Assembly: GCA_045588655.1 (NCBI GenBank)
Contig: JAZNEP010000043.1
Span: forward strand, 1-64,000
DNA from: SVFI01 sp045588655
Lineage (GTDB): Bacteria > Bacillota > Clostridia > Lachnospirales > Lachnospiraceae
Direction of reading: 5' to 3'
Length of the DNA stretch: 64,000 nt
Both the position numbers and the translations under genes were made by a program. Of this stretch, positions 8,306 to 16,166 are shown in pieces. Numbering within the stretch: position 1 is the stretch's first letter; every line of letters begins with the position of its first letter. The notes under the pieces were generated by a model that did not search any database, had not been told where the DNA came from, and saw nothing but the letters and a program-made list of their open reading frames with translations.

Positions 8306-10192
8306 ATGCAAAAAATAGAAAATAAAGAAATGTTAAACCAGCTCCGCGATGAGAATAAGGAGCGAATGGAAAATAGCAAGTGCAGAGTATTAATCTGTGC
8401 AGGTACAGGCTGTCTTGCCAGCGGTTCCGGAGAGATTTACGAGAAGATCAGTAAGCTCATTGGCGAGAATCCGAATGTAGAAGTACATTTCGGACCGGAG
8501 ATCGCGCATGGCGACGGTCCGATGGAAGTAAAGAAAAGCGGATGTCACGGGTTCTGTGAGATGGGACCTTTGATGCGAATCGAGCCGCTTGGTGTTTTAT
8601 ACACTAAAGTAAAATTAGAAGATTGCGAAGAAATCTTTGAAAAAACCATTAAAAACGGTGAGATTGTCGATCGTCTTATCTATACCCAAAACGGTGTACA
8701 GTATCCGAAACAGGAAGAGATTCCGTTTTACAAAAAGCAGACACGTCTTGTACTGGAAAACTGCGGCCGTATTGATGCAGAGTTTATTGGAGAAGCTTGT
8801 GCACAGGACGGCTATCAGGCGTTTGCAAAAGCATTATTTGAAATGACACCGCAGGAAGTCATTGATGAGATATTAGAGTCGAATCTGCGCGGCCGTGGAG
8901 GCGGCGGTTTCCAGACAGGTTATAAATGGAAACAGGTAGCCAGACAGGAAGAAAAAGTCCGTTATGTTGTATGTAACGGTGATGAGGGTGATCCGGGTGC
9001 ATTCATGGACAGAAGTATCATGGAAGGTGACCCGCATAAGATGATTGAAGGCATGATGATTGCAGCATATGCAGTCGGTGCTCAGGAAGGATACATTTAT
9101 GTGCGTGCAGAGTATCCGCTGGCAATCAGTCGTCTGAAAAAAGCGATTCAGGATGCAGAGGAAGCAGGGTTACTCGGTGACAATATCTTAGGAACCGATT
9201 TCTGTTTCCATTTACATATTAACAGAGGTGCAGGTGCGTTTGTGTGTGGTGAAGGAAGTGCCCTAACTGCTTCCATCGAAGGAAACAGAGGTATGCCACG
9301 TGTAAAACCGCCGCGTACCGTTGAAAAAGGTTTGTTTGAAAAACCGACAGTATTAAATAACGTTGAGACTTATGCCAATGTTCCGATGATCATTTTAAAC
9401 GGTGCGCAGTGGTATAAGGGAATCGGTGCAGAAAACAGTCCGGGTACAAAAGCATTTGCCATTACTGGTAGTGTAAAAAATACCGGTCTTATTGAAGTGC
9501 CGATGGGAACGACACTTCGCGAAGTTATCTTCGATATCGGCGGCGGTATCAAAGGGGATGCTGAGTTTAAGGCAGTTCAGATCGGAGGTCCGTCCGGCGG
9601 ATGTCTGGTAACACCACAGCTGGATGTCAGCCTTGATTTTGATTCCTTAAAGAAACTTGGCGCCATGATTGGTTCCGGCGGTCTTGTTGTTATGGACAGC
9701 AATACCTGTATGGTGGAAGTGGCTCGTTTCTTTATGAACTTTACGCAGAATGAAAGCTGCGGAAAATGCGTTCCTTGCCGCGAAGGCACCAAACGTATGT
9801 TGGAGATCTTGGAACGCATTGTTGCAGGGCAGGGATGTGTAGAGGATCTGGACCTTTTAGAAGAATTGGCAACCATGATTACCGACACCGCATTGTGTGG
9901 TTTGGGTAAGAGTGCGGCTCTTCCGGTTATGAGTACGTTGAAATTGTTCAGAGAGGAATATTTAGAGCACGTGGTTGATAAGAAGTGTAAGACAGGTACC
10001 TGCAGCGCGCTTCGTCGCTATGTGATCGATCCGGAGAAATGTAAGGGCTGTTCTAAGTGTGCCAGAAATTGTCCGGTGAGTGCGATTTCAGGTCAGATAA
10101 AAGAACCGTTTACCATTGACAGTTCCGTTTGTATTAAGTGCGGAGCTTGTGAAAGTGCGTGCCCATTCGGAGCAATCAGCGTAGAGAACTAG
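8306..10192 (+). CDS. hydB: NuoF/HydB-like NADH-binding flavoprotein subunit
   Basis: The 628-residue subunit has an N-terminal thioredoxin-like [2Fe-2S] domain (CAGTGCLASGSG, then GCHGFCEMGP). The NuoF core follows, with the FMN/NADH glycine-rich stretch LRGRGGGGFQTGYKW and CNGDEGDPGAFMDRSIMEG, then the [4Fe-4S] motif SCGKCVPCREGT. A C-terminal two-cluster ferredoxin domain ends it (CKGCSKCARNCP and CIKCGACESACP). It oxidises or reduces NAD(H) and links it to the hydrogenase, probably together with ferredoxin. ATG 8306, five bases after GGAGG (8296-8300), is preferred over an in-frame GTG at 8291, which has no ribosome site. It lies 20 bases from hydC and 10 from hydA. Confidence 0.92.
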   Translation: MQKIENKEMLNQLRDENKERMENSKCRVLICAGTGCLASGSGEIYEKISKLIGENPNVEVHFGPEIAHGDGPMEVKKSGCHGFCEMGPLMRIEPLGVLYTKVKLEDCEEIFEKTIKNGEIVDRLIYTQNGVQYPKQEEIPFYKKQTRLVLENCGRIDAEFIGEACAQDGYQAFAKALFEMTPQEVIDEILESNLRGRGGGGFQTGYKWKQVARQEEKVRYVVCNGDEGDPGAFMDRSIMEGDPHKMIEGMMIAAYAVGAQEGYIYVRAEYPLAISRLKKAIQDAEEAGLLGDNILGTDFCFHLHINRGAGAFVCGEGSALTASIEGNRGMPRVKPPRTVEKGLFEKPTVLNNVETYANVPMIILNGAQWYKGIGAENSPGTKAFAITGSVKNTGLIEVPMGTTLREVIFDIGGGIKGDAEFKAVQIGGPSGGCLVTPQLDVSLDFDSLKKLGAMIGSGGLVVMDSNTCMVEVARFFMNFTQNESCGKCVPCREGTKRMLEILERIVAGQGCVEDLDLLEELATMITDTALCGLGKSAALPVMSTLKLFREEYLEHVVDKKCKTGTCSALRRYVIDPEKCKGCSKCARNCPVSAISGQIKEPFTIDSSVCIKCGACESACPFGAISVEN

Positions 10193-10202
10193 GGGGTTAA
10201 AG

Positions 10203-11906
10203 ATGAAGTATATTACAATTAACAATAGAAAAGTACCATTTGATGATGAAAAAAATCTTTTGACCGTAATTCGTAAAGCAGGAATTGATTTGCCGACGTT
10301 CTGCTATCATTCCGAACTATCCACTTACGGTGCATGTCGTATGTGTGTAGTGGAAGATGAAAGAGGAAGAGTTTTAGCGTCCTGTTCCGAAGAGCCGAGA
10401 GACGGAATGGTAATTTATACCAATACGCCGAAATTACAGCATCACAGAAAGATGATTTTGGAATTATTACTGGCATCTCATTGCAGAGATTGTACCACTT
10501 GTCGAAAAAACGGCGTTTGCGAGTTACAGACATTGGCACAGCAGCTTGGTGTGAATTCCGTGCGTTTTCAGAATACAAAGGAAACAATGCCTATGGATGA
10601 TTCTTCCAACTGTATTGTAATCGACCCGAATAAATGTATTCTTTGTGGTGATTGTGTACGTACTTGTGAAGAAATTCAGGGTATCGGAGTACTTAATTTT
10701 GCACATCGCGGTTCGGAAATGCGAGTTATGCCTGCATTTAATAAATGCATGTCAGAAACAGATTGTGTAGGATGCGGTCAGTGCCGCGTGGTGTGTCCGA
10801 CCGGAGCCATTACCATCAAATCAAACGTGCATGAAGTATGGAATGCACTGGCAGATAAGAATAACAGAGTGGTCGTTCAGATTGCGCCTGCGGTACGTGT
10901 TGCCATCGGAGATGAATTCGGTATTCCGAAGGGAGAAAATGCCTTAGGAAAATTAGTGGCAGCACTTAGAAGAATGGGATTTGAGGAAATTTATGATACA
11001 AACTTTGCAGCGGATCTTACGGTAATCGAAGAGTCAAAAGAGTTCCTTGAAAGATTGGAAAGCGGAGAGAATTTACCTCTGTTTACCTCATGTTGTCCGG
11101 GCTGGGTGAAGTTCTGCGAGAACAAATATCCGGAGTTTAGAAAGAATATTTCTACCTGCCGTTCGCCGCAGCAGATGTTCGGTGCACTCCTGAAGGAAGA
11201 CGGCCGCATGAAGACAGACGATCCGAGAAAAACAGTCGTAGTTTCCATTATGCCATGTACGGCTAAGAAAAATGAAATTGTGCGTCCGGAGCATTTTACA
11301 GACGGCGAACAGGACGTTGATTATGTACTTACAACCGTAGAAGTAACACGTATGATTCGGGAGGCAGGTATTGATTTAGCACAGGTACCGTCAGAATCGT
11401 TAGATATGCCGTTTGGTCTTGCATCCGGTGCAGGTGCGATCTTCGGAGTAACCGGTGGTGTGACAGAAGCAGTTCTTCGCCGTATTGTGAACAGCAATCG
11501 TCCGGAAGATTTAGAGACCATCAGTTTCATGGGAGTCCGCGGAGATGAAAGTATCAAAGAAACATCCATCATGGTTGGTGAACGCGAAGTTAAGATTGCT
11601 GTCGTAAACGGTCTGGCAAGCGCAGGGGAATTGTTAGAGAAACTTAAGAGCGGAGAAGTTTATTATGACTTTGTGGAAGTTATGGCCTGCAAACGTGGAT
11701 GTATCACAGGTGGCGGTCAGCCTACCCCAATCGGTCCGCGTACCAAGAAAGCGCGTATGGACGGCCTTTATAACATCGATCAGGCTTCCCAGATCAGACT
11801 TTCAAATGAAAATCCGTTCATCACCATGTTATATGACGGTTTATTGAAAGGCAAAGAGCACAAACTTCTACATAATCATGTGGAGCATGCATGCGATGAG
11901 TGCTAA
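10203..11906 (+). CDS. hydA: [FeFe]-hydrogenase catalytic subunit
   Basis: The 567-residue enzyme makes or consumes H2 at the H-cluster. In order: a plant-type [2Fe-2S] domain (Cys34, 45, 48, 61); a His-Cys3 [4Fe-4S] site (His93, Cys97, 100, 106); two [4Fe-4S] ferredoxin clusters (CILCGDCVRTC at 145-155 and CVGCGQCRVVC at 188-198); and the H-cluster motifs TSCCPGW (295), MPCTAKKNE (350) and MACKRGCITGGGQP. The small-subunit segment is fused at the C-terminus and ends in HACDEC. All ligands are present. With hydC and hydB it forms a cytoplasmic trimeric complex that can couple NADH and ferredoxin to H2. A strong terminator follows. Confidence 0.96.
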   Translation: MKYITINNRKVPFDDEKNLLTVIRKAGIDLPTFCYHSELSTYGACRMCVVEDERGRVLASCSEEPRDGMVIYTNTPKLQHHRKMILELLLASHCRDCTTCRKNGVCELQTLAQQLGVNSVRFQNTKETMPMDDSSNCIVIDPNKCILCGDCVRTCEEIQGIGVLNFAHRGSEMRVMPAFNKCMSETDCVGCGQCRVVCPTGAITIKSNVHEVWNALADKNNRVVVQIAPAVRVAIGDEFGIPKGENALGKLVAALRRMGFEEIYDTNFAADLTVIEESKEFLERLESGENLPLFTSCCPGWVKFCENKYPEFRKNISTCRSPQQMFGALLKEDGRMKTDDPRKTVVVSIMPCTAKKNEIVRPEHFTDGEQDVDYVLTTVEVTRMIREAGIDLAQVPSESLDMPFGLASGAGAIFGVTGGVTEAVLRRIVNSNRPEDLETISFMGVRGDESIKETSIMVGEREVKIAVVNGLASAGELLEKLKSGEVYYDFVEVMACKRGCITGGGQPTPIGPRTKKARMDGLYNIDQASQIRLSNENPFITMLYDGLLKGKEHKLLHNHVEHACDEC

Positions 11907-11926
11907 TTAGTCTATCAAGAACACGC

Positions 11927-11970
11927 AAAGTATCTATAGAGAAAAAAATTTCTCCGTAGATACTTTTTTT
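11927..11970 (+). terminator. Terminator of the hydrogenase operon
   Basis: AAAGTATCTA plus GAGAAA (11927-11944) pair with TTTCTC and TAGATACTTT (11949-11966) around an AAAA loop, followed by a run of T. It is a strong intrinsic terminator just after the hydA stop. Confidence 0.9.
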
Positions 11971-12131
11971 GCCTGAAAACAGCAAAAATTGCGTGAAAAG
12001 GGATTCCATATGATGAAAAAATGCAAATTTTGGTGTATAATCAAGGTCGTTAAATTTTGAAGAGAGAAAAAACGAATGTTTCAAGAGGATATACATGAAT
12101 ATAGTGCGAATTTGAGAAAGGGGATATAACG

Positions 12132-12842
12132 ATGAAAAAAATATTAGCTGTATTTTGCCTACTGCTGCTGACTCTATGCTTAACTGCCTGCATATATAAT
12201 CCTCCCGAAGGATGCACGAAAAACCCCCATACATACAAAGAAATATTGGCATTTGCTAAATCTATAGACCCTAATGCAACTGTTTCGAAAGAATATACGG
12301 ATATGAAGGACGAATACAGTTGGCCATATCGTGAATGGGAAGCAGTGATAAATGGTGTGAATTGTCATGTTGCAAGTGTTTCTGATAGGGTGTGGAATGA
12401 AGGTGTTATGGCTGGTGAGTTTGTGAAATTCTATTATCGAATAGGGACAGATTATGATTATGCAGTTGTTATACAAAACAAACTTGCCGACAAATATCCC
12501 GAGTGGAAATGCGAAGAAACTGTGCATGAAAAATATCAGTTTAATAGAGTATTCTTTCGCTTGGAGATGCCTGAATTTAGAATGTTAGAGGATGGTGAAC
12601 TTGAGCAAGTTTGGCAAACTGCATGTGAGATCAACGAGGAATACGAAAAACTTGCAATAGAAAAAAGGATAGAATTTAGCATCCCTGTACCAGTTGAGTA
12701 TTGTACTGGCACGGGAGAGGCTTTTCTAAAAAAAGGCTCTCGAGCATTTTCTGATTTTACTGAAGAAAGCAAGAAAGCTTTTCTAGAAGACTACAAAGAA
12801 CAATGGGCATTGTTAAAATTAGGCTTGCCAGTGCAATACTAA
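12132..12842 (+). CDS. Putative lipoprotein of unknown function
   Basis: The 236-residue protein starts with a lipoprotein signal peptide, ending in the lipobox LTAC (Cys at residue 20), so it should be lipid-anchored on the outside of the membrane. The mature part is soluble, rich in Trp, Tyr and Glu, with no recognised domain. ATG 12132 follows AAAGGGG (12118-12124). The base composition is AT-rich like the accessory genes after it. A strong terminator separates it from the hydrogenase operon, so it is transcribed separately. Its partner is unknown. Confidence 0.75.
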   Translation: MKKILAVFCLLLLTLCLTACIYNPPEGCTKNPHTYKEILAFAKSIDPNATVSKEYTDMKDEYSWPYREWEAVINGVNCHVASVSDRVWNEGVMAGEFVKFYYRIGTDYDYAVVIQNKLADKYPEWKCEETVHEKYQFNRVFFRLEMPEFRMLEDGELEQVWQTACEINEEYEKLAIEKRIEFSIPVPVEYCTGTGEAFLKKGSRAFSDFTEESKKAFLEDYKEQWALLKLGLPVQY

Positions 12843-12929
12843 TCAACAAAATTAACAATGTGTTCGGAAAGTCTAATTAGTAAAAGCATGTGAAAATTTA
12901 TGAAGCTTTTCATATGGAGAATGATATAA

Positions 12930-13715
12930 ATGACGAAAAAGAAAAAGAGAATAGTAATTGTATCAATAGTAATTACTTTAGTCTTCTTAATTGTTGCTGC
13001 TTTGTATGTAAATCTCAAGGTATTTACGCTCAAAAAGGTTTTAATGGCAGAACAACAAGAAGTATACATTATGGGGACATTTCATACAGAACATTTTGAA
13101 CGATATGCAAATTATTCAATAGAGGAAATGGTAAATGCGATAAATAGCATTAAACCTGATGTTGTATTCATTGAAGCAAGAGAAAACAGTTTTACAGAAT
13201 ATGGAGTGGTAGATGGACCGATAGATATGTGCGTAGCTTATAGCTATTGTTTTGACAATAATATTCCTGTCGAAATGATTGACTATTGGGAAATCACGAA
13301 TGATTCTAAAACGAATACAACTACGGATGAAAGAGATGACCACATTCATAATAACATTATGGAAAAGCTTGCTGATTATGGAAACGGAAGAATTCTGGTT
13401 ATATGTGGATTTGGGCATTTGAACGCGCAGACAGAACGATTGATGGAAGCGGGTGGTCAAAAACAGCATATTAGTCATAAAAGTGATTTGTTCAAAGGAG
13501 AAAATGAGGATTTTGTTTATCCGAGGATGTTATGTGATGTATGGGAAGAAAGAGTTCTTTTCTACGCACATACGGTGCCGCAGCTGGTTCAAGAAAATGA
13601 TGCTTTGAATGAAGAAACTAAATCAAATTGGCCAGAGGATGTTGATGATTCTTTCTACAACTGGCAGATGGAATACTGCAAATTGTTCGAGGCAAATAAT
13701 TTGTATATTGACTAA
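12930..13715 (+). CDS. Membrane-anchored TraB/Tiki-like domain protein
   Basis: The 261-residue protein has an N-terminal membrane helix (about residues 7-27) and an outside domain. That domain resembles the TraB/GumN/Tiki superfamily: an early YIMGTFHTEHF strand-loop, PDVVFIEARENSF, a central IPVEMIDYWEI, and near the end ILVICGFGHLNAQTERL, which fits the closing G-G-H motif. Members include putative metal-dependent proteases and haem- or peptide-binding proteins; the activity here is unproven. Acidic and His residues (TTDERDDHIHNNIM) sit in the middle. The start is ATG 12930. No ribosome site is strong, although AGAATGATAT precedes it. It may be co-transcribed with the lipoprotein upstream. 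Confidence 0.55.
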   Translation: MTKKKKRIVIVSIVITLVFLIVAALYVNLKVFTLKKVLMAEQQEVYIMGTFHTEHFERYANYSIEEMVNAINSIKPDVVFIEARENSFTEYGVVDGPIDMCVAYSYCFDNNIPVEMIDYWEITNDSKTNTTTDERDDHIHNNIMEKLADYGNGRILVICGFGHLNAQTERLMEAGGQKQHISHKSDLFKGENEDFVYPRMLCDVWEERVLFYAHTVPQLVQENDALNEETKSNWPEDVDDSFYNWQMEYCKLFEANNLYID

Positions 13716-13749
13716 TTTATAAATTTGATTATTTCCAAAAACTTTAAAA

Positions 13750-13788
13750 ATAACGTAGCGTGATATATTGCTTGTCACGCTACGTTAT
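13750..13788 (+). promoter_or_regulatory. Perfect 14-bp dyad upstream of the MerR gene
   Basis: ATAACGTAGCGTGA (13750-13763) is repeated inverted at 13775-13788 across an 11-base loop. There is no T run after it, so it is a poor terminator. TTGCTT (13768-13773) and TAATAT (13793-13798) lie 19 bases apart, the long spacer typical of MerR-activated promoters, and the dyad overlaps this region. It is a candidate operator for the MerR protein encoded next, or an mRNA hairpin. Confidence 0.5.
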
Positions 13789-13820
13789 ATACTAATATAG
13801 GCCTTGAAAGGAGGCAGGAT

Positions 13821-14549
13821 ATGTCATTATATACAACAGGAGAACTTGCAAAGAAGTGTAATGTTTCAGTAAGAACGATTCAGTACTATGATGAAAGAGG
13901 TATTCTTGTGCCAACGGATTTAACGGAGGGAGGACGAAGACTGTTCTCTGAAAAGGATGTTGTCACATTGGAAACAATTTGTTTCTTGAGAGATTTAGAT
14001 ATCTCCATAAAAGATATTGCTGAAATATTGGAATCCGATGAATCAAAAAAAGTAATTGAGCTTTTGCTTGATGATCAAGATAAAACCCTTCAGGCAGAGA
14101 TTAAGAAGAAAATGGAGCAATTAGAGAAAATAAAAAACATAAGACGTTTTTTGATTTCTTTTAAGGATGGCTCCCAAAAAACAATTCATGACATATCATC
14201 AATTATGGAAGAAAAAGAAAACCGAAAGAAAATGTACAAAAAAATGCTAATCATAGCAATTCCGTTAGAGATTATCGAAATTGTCACTTTTGTGATTGGT
14301 ATATTAAAAGGAATATGGATACCATTTTTTTTGACTATGGCAGTGCTTATTGTTTGTACAATCTTTATGTTTGGGTATTGGTATAAACGGATTGAGTATA
14401 TTTGTCCGGAATGTCATACGAGATTTCAGCCAAAGAAATTAGAAGCATTCTTTGGAAATCATACACCAAAGATGAGAAAATTGACTTGCCCTATCTGCAA
14501 GAGAAAACGCTGGAGTTTGGAAGTATATAGAAAAGAGGTGGATGCATAA
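13821..14549 (+). CDS. Membrane-bound MerR-family regulator with C-terminal zinc ribbon
   Basis: The 242-residue protein has a MerR DNA-binding domain (residues 3-70: YTTGELAKKCNVSVRTIQYY, then RGILVPTD) and a coiled-coil helix (about 85-135). Two membrane helices follow at about 142-160 and 165-186. The C-terminal tail carries two Cys pairs, YICPECHT (Cys195, 198) and LTCPICKR (Cys223, 226), likely a zinc ribbon. A MerR factor tethered to the membrane could sense an envelope event or substrate and activate the next genes. It overlaps the CPBP protease gene by one base, and that gene is followed by an ABC exporter, so the four genes probably form one unit. ATG 13821 follows AAAGGAGG. Confidence 0.85.
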   Translation: MSLYTTGELAKKCNVSVRTIQYYDERGILVPTDLTEGGRRLFSEKDVVTLETICFLRDLDISIKDIAEILESDESKKVIELLLDDQDKTLQAEIKKKMEQLEKIKNIRRFLISFKDGSQKTIHDISSIMEEKENRKKMYKKMLIIAIPLEIIEIVTFVIGILKGIWIPFFLTMAVLIVCTIFMFGYWYKRIEYICPECHTRFQPKKLEAFFGNHTPKMRKLTCPICKRKRWSLEVYRKEVDA

Positions 14550-15436
14550 TGAAAACAATAAATATGAGTAAGAAACAATTTGTGATATACATGGCAGTCG
14601 CATTTGGGCTGGCTTGGATTTTAGAAATGATAGCAAGTGTTTTTAGTAATAATGGAAATCAAATGGTGTTTGCTATTATATTGGTGGTTACCATGTTTAT
14701 GCCGTTCCTTGGTGTGCTTGTAGCAAGAATCTCACTAAAAGGTATGGGGTGGATACCGCATTTGAAAGGGAAACTTCGCTATGTATTCTTTGCACTTTGG
14801 ATGCCTGCGTTATTAAGTATCCTTGGTGGTGTTTTGTTTTTTGCATTCTTTCCGGGTGCGTTTGATTCAGAATTCTCTACCTTGTATGGTCTTTTAGAAG
14901 AAACTGGAGCATTAGAGCAGTTTGAAGCGCAAGGTATCACCATGCCAATGTATCTGCTGATTACGTCTGTTCAAGCTGTGACAATTGCACCATTTGTGAA
15001 TATGTTTGTCGCATTAGGCGAAGAGGTCGGTTGGCGAGGTGCGCTATATCCGTATTTGAAGAAAAAGCTTGGTGACACCAAAGGCCGTATTGTGGGTGGT
15101 GCAATCTGGGGGGCTTGGCACTGGCCTATTATGATTTTTGCTGGTTATGAGTATGGAAAAGAATATATCGGTGCACCGGTACTTGGGCCAATCGTATTCT
15201 GTATCTGTACTATTATGATGGGTATTTTACTTGATTATGTATATGAAAAGACAGAAACCATTTGGTTGCCATCCCTTATGCATGGTGCTATCAATGCATT
15301 TACCATCTTTGCATATCTGGTAAAACCTGAATATTCCAATATGTCAATTCTAGGTCCGGTATATATCGGTATCATTAGTATGATTCCGATGATTATTGTA
15401 GCAGTCATAATTTGTGTAAAGAAACCAAGGAAGTAA
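14549..15436 (+). CDS. CPBP family intramembrane metalloprotease
   Basis: The 295-residue membrane protein has about eight helices and the CPBP/Abi motifs: LGEEVGWRGALYPYL (Glu158, Glu159, Arg163), WGAWHWPIM (His) and a later HGAINAF. CPBP proteins are bacterial relatives of CAAX prenyl proteases; in Firmicutes they often accompany bacteriocin maturation or immunity. Its gene is fused into an operon with the membrane MerR upstream (one-base overlap) and an ABC exporter 13 bases downstream. It may cleave a peptide or a membrane regulator, possibly the MerR protein itself. That last idea is inference. The length is typical for the family. Confidence 0.85.
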   Translation: MKTINMSKKQFVIYMAVAFGLAWILEMIASVFSNNGNQMVFAIILVVTMFMPFLGVLVARISLKGMGWIPHLKGKLRYVFFALWMPALLSILGGVLFFAFFPGAFDSEFSTLYGLLEETGALEQFEAQGITMPMYLLITSVQAVTIAPFVNMFVALGEEVGWRGALYPYLKKKLGDTKGRIVGGAIWGAWHWPIMIFAGYEYGKEYIGAPVLGPIVFCICTIMMGILLDYVYEKTETIWLPSLMHGAINAFTIFAYLVKPEYSNMSILGPVYIGIISMIPMIIVAVIICVKKPRK

Positions 15437-15449
15437 GAAAGGATACATT

Positions 15450-16166
15450 ATGTTACATATCAAAAATCTGACAAAGCATTATAAAGGGAGCAAAAAGGGT
15501 GTAACGGATCTTAGTCTAAATGTAGAAGCGGGAGATATTTTTGCTTTTATTGGTCACAATGGCGCGGGAAAAACGACTACGCTGAAGTGTGTGGCAGGAA
15601 TTCATGACTTTGATCAGGGAGAAATCTACATGAATGGTCTGTCTATGAAAGAGGACCCCTTGGCATGTAAAAGGCAGTTTGCCTATATTCCGGACAATCC
15701 GGATTTATTTGACTATCTAACAGGAATTCAGTATTTGAATTTTATGGCAGATGTATTTCAGGTGTCAGAGAAGGATAGGCAAAATCGTATCGAAAAATAT
15801 GCAAATGCCTTTGGAATTATGGAGTCCTTAGGAGATTTGATTTCCGCTTATTCACATGGAATGAAACAGAAACTGGCAATCATTTCAGCTTTGATACATA
15901 AGCCGAAACTGCTTATTTTAGACGAGCCTTTTGTGGGATTGGACCCACAAGCGGCAGTTGTGCTGAAAAAAACAATGCATGAATTGTGTGAAGAAGGTGG
16001 AGCAATTTTCTTTTCTACGCATGTTCTGGATGTAGCAGAAAAGCTATGTAACAAGGTGGCGATTATTAAGGATGGAACCTTGATAAAAACAGGTAACATG
16101 GAAGATGTTGTGAAAGATGGTATTTCTCTTGAGGATATTTTCATGGAGGTAATCTGCGATGAATAA
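15450..16166 (+). CDS. ABC transporter ATP-binding protein (drug/bacteriocin export type)
   Basis: The 238-residue ATPase has Walker A GHNGAGKTTTLKC, a Q-loop region in FAYIPDNPDLFDYLTG, a signature of the form YSHGMKQKLAIISAL, and Walker B LLILDEPFVGLDP, then HVLDVAEKL with the switch His. The SHGMKQ signature is typical of the NatA/BcrA/CcmA-like exporters. It pairs with the 540-residue permease whose start overlaps its end by eight bases. It lies 13 bases after the CPBP gene; start ATG 15450 behind AGAAAGGATAC. It probably supplies energy for export of a toxic or signalling compound. Confidence 0.92.
   Translation: MLHIKNLTKHYKGSKKGVTDLSLNVEAGDIFAFIGHNGAGKTTTLKCVAGIHDFDQGEIYMNGLSMKEDPLACKRQFAYIPDNPDLFDYLTGIQYLNFMADVFQVSEKDRQNRIEKYANAFGIMESLGDLISAYSHGMKQKLAIISALIHKPKLLILDEPFVGLDPQAAVVLKKTMHELCEEGGAIFFSTHVLDVAEKLCNKVAIIKDGTLIKTGNMEDVVKDGISLEDIFMEVICDE

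Noticed and set aside
12076..12129. 17-codon peptide before the lipoprotein gene
   Set aside because: Too short and without a family; it ends just before the lipoprotein start and may be chance.
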